From: Candidatus Nomurabacteria bacterium
Lineage (GTDB): Bacteria; Patescibacteriota; Minisyncoccia; Phycocordibacterales; SBAW01
DNA length: 10,000 bases
Direction of reading: 5' to 3'
Assembly: GCA_943349675.1 (NCBI GenBank)
Contig: CALQZN010000023.1
Coordinates: 1-10,000, forward strand
Below the pieces are notes generated by a model. It was not told the DNA's origin and made no database searches. It saw nothing but the letters and a program-made list of their open reading frames with translations. A program made the translations under genes and the position numbers. This document shows positions 5,304-10,000 of the stretch, one piece after another (position 1 is the stretch's first letter; each line of letters starts with the position of its first letter).

Positions 5304-5332
5304 TTGCAACGGTAGGACTAATGTGCTACTTT
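5304..5332 (+). promoter_or_regulatory. secG promoter predicting a leaderless mRNA
   Basis: TTGCAA (5304-5309), a 17-bp spacer and TACTTT (5327-5332) preceded by TGC (an extended -10) place the transcription start at 5339-5340, which is the A of the secG ATG. No SD is present, so translation from a leaderless message is the natural reading. Confidence 0.5.
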
Positions 5333-5339
5333 ATTGCTA

Positions 5340-5570
5340 ATGACCTTACACGGCATCTTGCCGTACATACAGATAGTGCTTTCTGTCCTACTTGTTGCCT
5401 GTGTGCTTTTGCAGCAGACGGGCGCATCTATGGGTGGCGCTTTTGGCGGAGACAACTTCAGCGCGGCATACCATACCCGCCGTGGAACTGAAAAATATCT
5501 GTTTTATACGACAATTATTGTGGGCTTCTTGTTCGCCCTGTCTGCTTTCGTTGCATTGGTCATACAATAA
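5340..5570 (+). CDS. secG: Preprotein translocase subunit SecG
   Basis: SecG is the small accessory subunit of the SecYEG channel in the inner membrane. The 76 residues show the two expected membrane helices (about 8-26 and 55-75). Between them lies the family loop: LLQQTGASMGGAFGGDNFSA, then a short basic segment HTRRGTEKY. The paired glutamines after the first helix and the GGAFGG run are diagnostic. I chose ATG 5340 over the in-frame TTG two codons upstream because the predicted transcription start coincides with that ATG. The gene sits 39 bp ahead of the binding-protein gene on the same strand, so the two probably form one transcript ending beyond the second gene. Confidence 0.93.
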   Translation: MTLHGILPYIQIVLSVLLVACVLLQQTGASMGGAFGGDNFSAAYHTRRGTEKYLFYTTIIVGFLFALSAFVALVIQ

Positions 5571-5609
5571 CATTCACATCTATTAGTAATTAGTTCTCCC
5601 CCATACTTT

Positions 5610-7346
5610 ATGCGTAGCACCTCTTCGGCTCGGCCGGCGCGCTCGTTTATTAAAAAAGCAAACACTACGGCGAAATCTTTTTCCGCAAGTGGTCGAGCTT
5701 TGTTTATATTTTTTGCCGGACTTTTAATAGTCAGCTCTGTAGCGTTGGTGTATCTACTCAACGCACAATTTCTAGTCGTCGCTCCCGCATACGGTGGTTC
5801 ATTGTCAGAAGGTATTATCGGTACACCCCGCTTCATTAACCCACTCCTTGCCGCCTCCGACGCCGACCGCGATCTTTCAGCATTAGTATATTCTGGCCTA
5901 CTTAAAGCATCGCATGGGGGCTATATACCTGATTTGGCAGAAAAGTATGAGGTGTCCGACGAAGGACGTATATATACGTTTACACTACGCTCTGGCGTTA
6001 CCTTCCACGACGGCACACCTCTCACCTCAGATGACGTAGTGTTTACTGTTACCAAAACACAAGACCCAACACTCAAAAGCCCAGAGCGCGCAAACTGGAA
6101 CGGTGTGATAGTAGAAGCCATTAATGCACGCACGGTCAAATTTACTTTGCGGCAAGCCTATGCACCTTTTGTAGAAAACATGACACTCGGTATTTTACCT
6201 AAACACCTCTGGGAGAATATAGAGGTGGAAGAAATGCCTTTTAGCACCCTTAACAGCTCGCCCATAGGCTCTGGACCATTTATGGTCAGATCGGTATCCC
6301 GTACCTCGGGAGTGCCTTCTTCATACACGCTCGATGCTTTTGCTGGGTACGCACTTGGCAAACCATATCTATCTAGTTTGGTGTTTCGTTTTTACCAAAA
6401 CGAAGACGATATAATGGAAGCGCTAAAAAATAAAGAGATAGAAACAGCTAGTAGCGTCTCGCCCGCGGCACTTAGCGGACTAGATGACGCAGTGGTTGAC
6501 CGCTCATCACTTAACCGAATCTTTGCAGTCTTTTTTAATCAAAATCAGTCAGAAGTGCTACGCGACAAAGTAGTGCGCCAAGCCCTCGACCAAGCAGTGA
6601 GTCGCGAAACTCTTGTGGAGTATGTACTCAGTGGATATGGCACACCCCTGCACGGCCCAATACCTCCTGCCACATTAGGAAACACTTTAGAGCAACCAAC
6701 TGCCAGCCAGGCAGAGTTAGTAGAAAAAGCACGGCAAACACTTATAGACGCTGGGTGGAAAACGGGTCCAGATGGCGTATTCCAAAAAACTACTCTAGAA
6801 AAAACCACGAAAACACTCGCCTTTTCGCTCGCAACCGGCAACGTACCTGAGCTACGGACTGCGGCAGAATACCTACGTAAAACCTGGGGAGAGGTGGGCG
6901 CGCAGGTCGAAGTGCACGTGTACGACCAAGGAGATCTTTCGCAAAACGTTATTCGACCACGCCGGTATGACGCGCTCCTTTTTGGCGAAGTAGTTGGGCG
7001 CGAACTCGACTTGTTTGCTTTTTGGGACTCCAGCCAACGTGTTGACCCAGGACTTAATGTTGCACTGTACGCCAACGCAACTGCAGACAAGATACTGGCA
7101 GAGCTACGCCAAACTACCGACGCCACAAGTCGCAAGACACTGTATCAGCAGTTTACAGCAGAGATAACGCGAGATATTCCTGCTGTATTTCTCTATGCGC
7201 CTGATTTCGTGTATATTGTACCTAAAGATCTCCAAGGGCTCGATCTACAATTTATAGAGACCCCGAGTGACAGATTTTTGAGTGCATATAAATGGTACCG
7301 CGAGAGCGACTTTGTGTGGCCAATTTTTGCTCAAACTAAAAACTAA
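5610..7346 (+). CDS. Extracytoplasmic peptide/solute-binding protein, SBP_bac_5 family, membrane-anchored
   Basis: This is a 578-residue family 5 binding protein (OppA/DppA type), which normally captures peptides or other solutes outside the cell for an ABC importer. A basic start (residues 1-29) precedes one hydrophobic helix (about 30-51). The binding domain then opens with GGSLSEGIIGTPRFINPLL and LVYSGLLK. The family hallmark follows: YTFTLRSGVTFHDGTPLTSD with DVVFT. Later segments such as PIGSGPFMV, AVFFNQNQ and RQALDQAVSRETLVEYVLSG also fit. There is no lipobox cysteine, so the protein is tethered by an uncleaved helix or released by a signal peptidase. No permease or ATPase gene lies nearby in the window, so it is an orphan here. 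It follows secG by 39 bp. No SD is seen before the ATG. Confidence 0.92.
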   Translation: MRSTSSARPARSFIKKANTTAKSFSASGRALFIFFAGLLIVSSVALVYLLNAQFLVVAPAYGGSLSEGIIGTPRFINPLLAASDADRDLSALVYSGLLKASHGGYIPDLAEKYEVSDEGRIYTFTLRSGVTFHDGTPLTSDDVVFTVTKTQDPTLKSPERANWNGVIVEAINARTVKFTLRQAYAPFVENMTLGILPKHLWENIEVEEMPFSTLNSSPIGSGPFMVRSVSRTSGVPSSYTLDAFAGYALGKPYLSSLVFRFYQNEDDIMEALKNKEIETASSVSPAALSGLDDAVVDRSSLNRIFAVFFNQNQSEVLRDKVVRQALDQAVSRETLVEYVLSGYGTPLHGPIPPATLGNTLEQPTASQAELVEKARQTLIDAGWKTGPDGVFQKTTLEKTTKTLAFSLATGNVPELRTAAEYLRKTWGEVGAQVEVHVYDQGDLSQNVIRPRRYDALLFGEVVGRELDLFAFWDSSQRVDPGLNVALYANATADKILAELRQTTDATSRKTLYQQFTAEITRDIPAVFLYAPDFVYIVPKDLQGLDLQFIETPSDRFLSAYKWYRESDFVWPIFAQTKN

Positions 7347-7375
7347 TAATTTACTAACAAACATAACGTATATTT

Positions 7376-9277
7376 ATGGAACCAATTAAAAAACCACAAG
7401 GCCAAGCCCGTGCATTTTCTCCAAAAGGACCAGCGGGAACGCGGAGCGCTTTCCCCCGTCAAGGCGGCGGACGTGGCAGAGGTCGCGGCGACTTTCGTCG
7501 CAGCGGGGGCCCAAAACCACACCAAGTTCACCCACCACGCGAGATTACAGAACAAGGGGCAATAGTGTTGGGCGGAGCCGAGGAAAAGCCGGTACCACCC
7601 CTGGAGGCAGGCAACATTCGCATTATTCCGCTTGGCGGAGTCGAAGAAATAGGGCGCAACATGACTGTAATAGAATATGGTGACGACATAATCGCCATAG
7701 ACTGCGGATTTCAATTCCGCGAAGACGACACTCCTGGCATCGACTATATTTTGCCAAATACTAAATACCTAGAAGACCGCCGTGACAAAATCCGCGGGCT
7801 CTTTATCACCCACGGCCACCTCGACCACATCGGCGGCATCCCTTATGTTATTGACCGTATTGGCTATCCGCCCATATACACACGCAGACTCTCTGCGGTG
7901 ATGATCAAAAAGCGCCAAGAAGAATTTCCTAACCTTAAACCTTTGGACATCCACGAGGTTGAAAAAGAAGACACTATCCGCGCGGGAAATATGCGTGTAA
8001 GATTTTTTTCTGTCTCCCACACTATTCCCGATGCAATGGGCATCATTGTCGAAACACCGCATGGGCTTATTGTGTTTACTGGCGACCTACGCCTCGACCA
8101 CATCGACGGCATCCCTACTGAAAAAGAGGAGAAGGAATTTGGCTACTTTAAAGACAAGAAGGTTCTCTTTTTGGCAGCCGACTCTACCAACGCTGACAAA
8201 CCAGGATTCTCTCTGCCTGAGCGTATTGTGCAAAAAAATCTCGACGACATAATCACAAACACTAAAACCCGCCTAATCATTGGCACCTTTTCAAGCCAGC
8301 TTGAGCGTATTATGCGCATGCTCGAGTGTGCTGAGCGCACCGGCCGCAAAGTACTTGTGGAAGGCCGTTCAATGAAAGTTAATATAGAAATAGTGAAGCA
8401 GCTGGGGATGATTAAGATTGATGAGAAAACATTTATTGGCCCCGAACAGCTTGAACATTTGCCAGACCATAAAATAATGGTGCTTGCAACTGGTGCGCAA
8501 GGAGACGAGTTTGCGGCACTTATGCGTGTGGCACAAAAAACCCACAAGTACGTCAAAATTAAACCGGGTGACACTGTAGTGCTCTCCTCATCTGTGGTGC
8601 CAGGCAACGAACGGGCAGTGCAAAAACTCAAAGACAACCTCTCTCGCCAAGGTGCGCGAATAATTGACCGACAAATAATGGACGTACATGCCTCGGGCCA
8701 TGCTAACCGCGATGAGACACTTTGGATACACTCAAAAATCAATCCTCGCTTCTTTATGCCACTACACGGCTACCACTACATGTTGCGTGTACACGCCGAC
8801 ATTGCCAAGGCCTGTGGCCGCAGAGAAGACGAAATAATCGTCCCTGATAACAGTTGCGTCATTGAGATTCAAGACGAAGGGCAAAAAATAATCCGCCGCA
8901 AAGAGATGGCCCCAGCGGGCCTACGCCTTGTGGACGGATTCTCCATCGGTGATATCCAAGAGGTAGTTATCCGCGACCGCACTGTACTGGCACAAGAAGG
9001 TATGTTTGTCATTATCGCAACCGTAAACCCCAAAACAGGGCGCTTGCGTAAATCTCCCGACATAATTTCCCGCGGCTTTGTGTACTTACGCGAGTCGCAA
9101 GAGTTGCTACAACAAACACGCATCATCATCAAAAAAACAATCGAGGAAACTACCCAAGGTATGCAACCAGTCAACTTTGACTACGTCAAAAATAACGTGA
9201 CTGACGCGGTGTCCCGCTTCCTCTTCGAGAAGACAAATAAACGCCCAATTGTCATCCCTGTTGTGTTAGGGGTGTAA
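7376..9277 (+). CDS. rnj: Ribonuclease J with basic Arg/Gly-rich N-terminal extension
   Basis: RNase J is a metallo-beta-lactamase/beta-CASP nuclease with endonuclease and 5'-3' exonuclease activity, central to mRNA decay and RNA maturation in bacteria without RNase E. In this 633-residue protein the catalytic core begins near residue 79. The zinc motif HGHLDH is at 146-151, with SVSH (212-215) and FTGDLRLD (234-241) as further metal ligands. The beta-CASP domain has ADSTNAD, IGTFSSQLERI, LATGAQGDE (371-379) and HASGHANRDE (439-448). The late catalytic segment is MPLHGYHYMLRVH (462-474). The usual C-terminal domain follows, ending VIPVVLGV. The first 78 residues are additional and contain GGGRGRGRGDFRR (30-42), an RGG-like element likely to bind RNA or partners. 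The start ATG 7376 has no SD and lies 29 bp after the binding-protein gene. The 3' end overlaps the convergent glycosylase gene by 12 bp. Confidence 0.97.
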   Translation: MEPIKKPQGQARAFSPKGPAGTRSAFPRQGGGRGRGRGDFRRSGGPKPHQVHPPREITEQGAIVLGGAEEKPVPPLEAGNIRIIPLGGVEEIGRNMTVIEYGDDIIAIDCGFQFREDDTPGIDYILPNTKYLEDRRDKIRGLFITHGHLDHIGGIPYVIDRIGYPPIYTRRLSAVMIKKRQEEFPNLKPLDIHEVEKEDTIRAGNMRVRFFSVSHTIPDAMGIIVETPHGLIVFTGDLRLDHIDGIPTEKEEKEFGYFKDKKVLFLAADSTNADKPGFSLPERIVQKNLDDIITNTKTRLIIGTFSSQLERIMRMLECAERTGRKVLVEGRSMKVNIEIVKQLGMIKIDEKTFIGPEQLEHLPDHKIMVLATGAQGDEFAALMRVAQKTHKYVKIKPGDTVVLSSSVVPGNERAVQKLKDNLSRQGARIIDRQIMDVHASGHANRDETLWIHSKINPRFFMPLHGYHYMLRVHADIAKACGRREDEIIVPDNSCVIEIQDEGQKIIRRKEMAPAGLRLVDGFSIGDIQEVVIRDRTVLAQEGMFVIIATVNPKTGRLRKSPDIISRGFVYLRESQELLQQTRIIIKKTIEETTQGMQPVNFDYVKNNVTDAVSRFLFEKTNKRPIVIPVVLGV

Positions 9278-10000
9278 CAACTTCTCTAGCTCTACTTCAG
9301 AGGCGCCCATTTTGAGCAATTCGCGCAGCCTAGCTGCGCGTTTTTGGCGTACAGAGCCTTCAAACTTTGACTGTTTGGTGTAGTGCGCGCTCTTGTTGTT
9401 GACGCGCACACCACTTTTCTTAAGATGTGAGCCGTAGTCCATAAGCGCTGCATAGAAATCTTTTGGACGTATCCCCCGCTGTAGCGCGCGAGCAAGTGTT
9501 TTCTCTATCAACGGAAAAATTTCTTTGTCGGAAACGATTTTCTTTTTTGGAAAACAAACATGTGTAAATACTGTACGGATATTAGTCTCGATACACACCT
9601 CTGGTTTGTTAAACGCAAAAATAGCTACCGCGCGTGCTGTGTAGGGCCCCACCCCGGGCAGCGCTTCTAGCTCTGGAGCAGTTTTTGGAAACACTCCCCC
9701 ACGCTCGCTTGTAACCATTTTTGCTGCATTGTGCAGCATTTTTGCCCGTCGATTATACCCAAGCCCACTCCACACCAAAAGAACTTCTGATAAAGGAGCT
9801 TGTGCGAGCGCAGACACAGTAGGAAATTTTTTTACAAAGAGTTTGTACTTTGGCAATACGCGGTCAACCTGTGTTTGTTGCAACATCACTTCTGACACCA
9901 AAATTCGATATAGATTTTTAGTTTGTCTCCAAGGCAGGTGCGCTCGCCCATTTGTGTGATAGTGGCTAAGTACTGTGTCCAACAACACTTCGATTTCTTG
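9266..10000 (-). CDS. mutY: MutY-like A/G-specific adenine glycosylase without Fe-S cluster (5' end possibly beyond window)
   Basis: MutY removes adenine mispaired with 8-oxoguanine or G in base-excision repair. Counting from GTG 9988, the sequence shows HLPWR (17-21), SEVMLQQTQV with catalytic Glu33, WSGLGYNRRA (73-82) and the helix-hairpin-helix LPGVGPYTARAV (110-121). Three features depart from E. coli MutY. The Asp of the LDGN-type motif is replaced by Glu134 in IETNIRTV. The four C-terminal cysteines of the [4Fe-4S] cluster are absent: MDYGSHLKK is followed by a basic segment with KFEGSVRQKRAARLREL. The C-terminal NUDIX-like 8-oxoG-recognition domain is missing, so the protein has only about 240 residues. 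The frame stays open upstream of GTG 9988 to the window edge (QEIE), so the true start may lie outside. It overlaps rnj tail-to-tail at 9266-9277. The superfamily is certain; the exact substrate is less so. Confidence 0.88.
   Translation of the reverse strand, partial: QEIEVLLDTVLSHYHTNGRAHLPWRQTKNLYRILVSEVMLQQTQVDRVLPKYKLFVKKFPTVSALAQAPLSEVLLVWSGLGYNRRAKMLHNAAKMVTSERGGVFPKTAPELEALPGVGPYTARAVAIFAFNKPEVCIETNIRTVFTHVCFPKKKIVSDKEIFPLIEKTLARALQRGIRPKDFYAALMDYGSHLKKSGVRVNNKSAHYTKQSKFEGSVRQKRAARLRELLKMGASEVELEKLLHP

Noticed and set aside
6545..7135. 196-codon minus-strand frame inside the binding-protein gene, and a 199-codon one inside rnj (8143-8742)
   Set aside because: Both are mirror frames of well-recognised genes, with Ser/Arg-rich shadow composition and no domain.

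Overview
The window most resembles a genome fragment from the Candidate Phyla Radiation / Patescibacteria (Parcubacteria-Kaiserbacteria-like), though the lineage is an inference. The grounds are a moderate-GC genome using the standard code (TGA is a stop), compact gene spacing, conserved genes that almost all lack a Shine-Dalgarno sequence, a lone membrane-anchored peptide-binding protein beside secG, an RNase J with a basic Arg/Gly-rich N-terminal tail, a GroES with a lysine-rich N-terminal extension, and a short MutY-like glycosylase without an Fe-S cluster.

Left end (1-1250): the 3' end of an EamA/DMT-type transporter (+) faces a tRNA-Ser(GGA) on the minus strand. Beyond it is a GC-rich near-palindrome with a 12-bp copy of the tRNA 5' end. 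Next comes a roughly 445-nt minus-strand unit with its own extended -10 promoter, several strong hairpins and a rho-independent terminator. It has no convincing protein and is best explained as a large structured non-coding RNA that I cannot assign to a known family. Upstream of it on the same strand is a small basic protein gene with a good SD and a perfect 11-bp terminator hairpin.

Middle (1258-4850, all minus): groES-groEL-lemA-htpX, a protein quality-control cluster: the GroES/GroEL chaperonin, the LemA membrane protein and its usual partner, the HtpX membrane metalloprotease. Between groES and groEL lie two perfect DnaA-box sequences (TTATCCACA) in inverted orientation, with a short hairpin between them. 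No CIRCE operator was seen upstream of groES.

Divergent point (about 4850-5030): groES and a 66-residue membrane/coiled-coil gene are read apart from back-to-back promoters whose -35 boxes are only 4 bp apart. The small gene has a near-consensus promoter, a good SD, its own terminator and a higher GC content than its neighbours.

Right half (5340-9277, plus): secG (apparently leaderless), a lone SBP_bac_5-type extracytoplasmic binding protein, and rnj (RNase J). The RNase J gene overlaps tail-to-tail by 12 bp with a minus-strand MutY-like adenine glycosylase gene that is open to the window edge.

The best candidates for something undescribed are the unassigned structured RNA at 400-850, the two small SD-equipped genes (950-1195 and 5031-5231), and the inverted DnaA-box pair inside the groESL operon.
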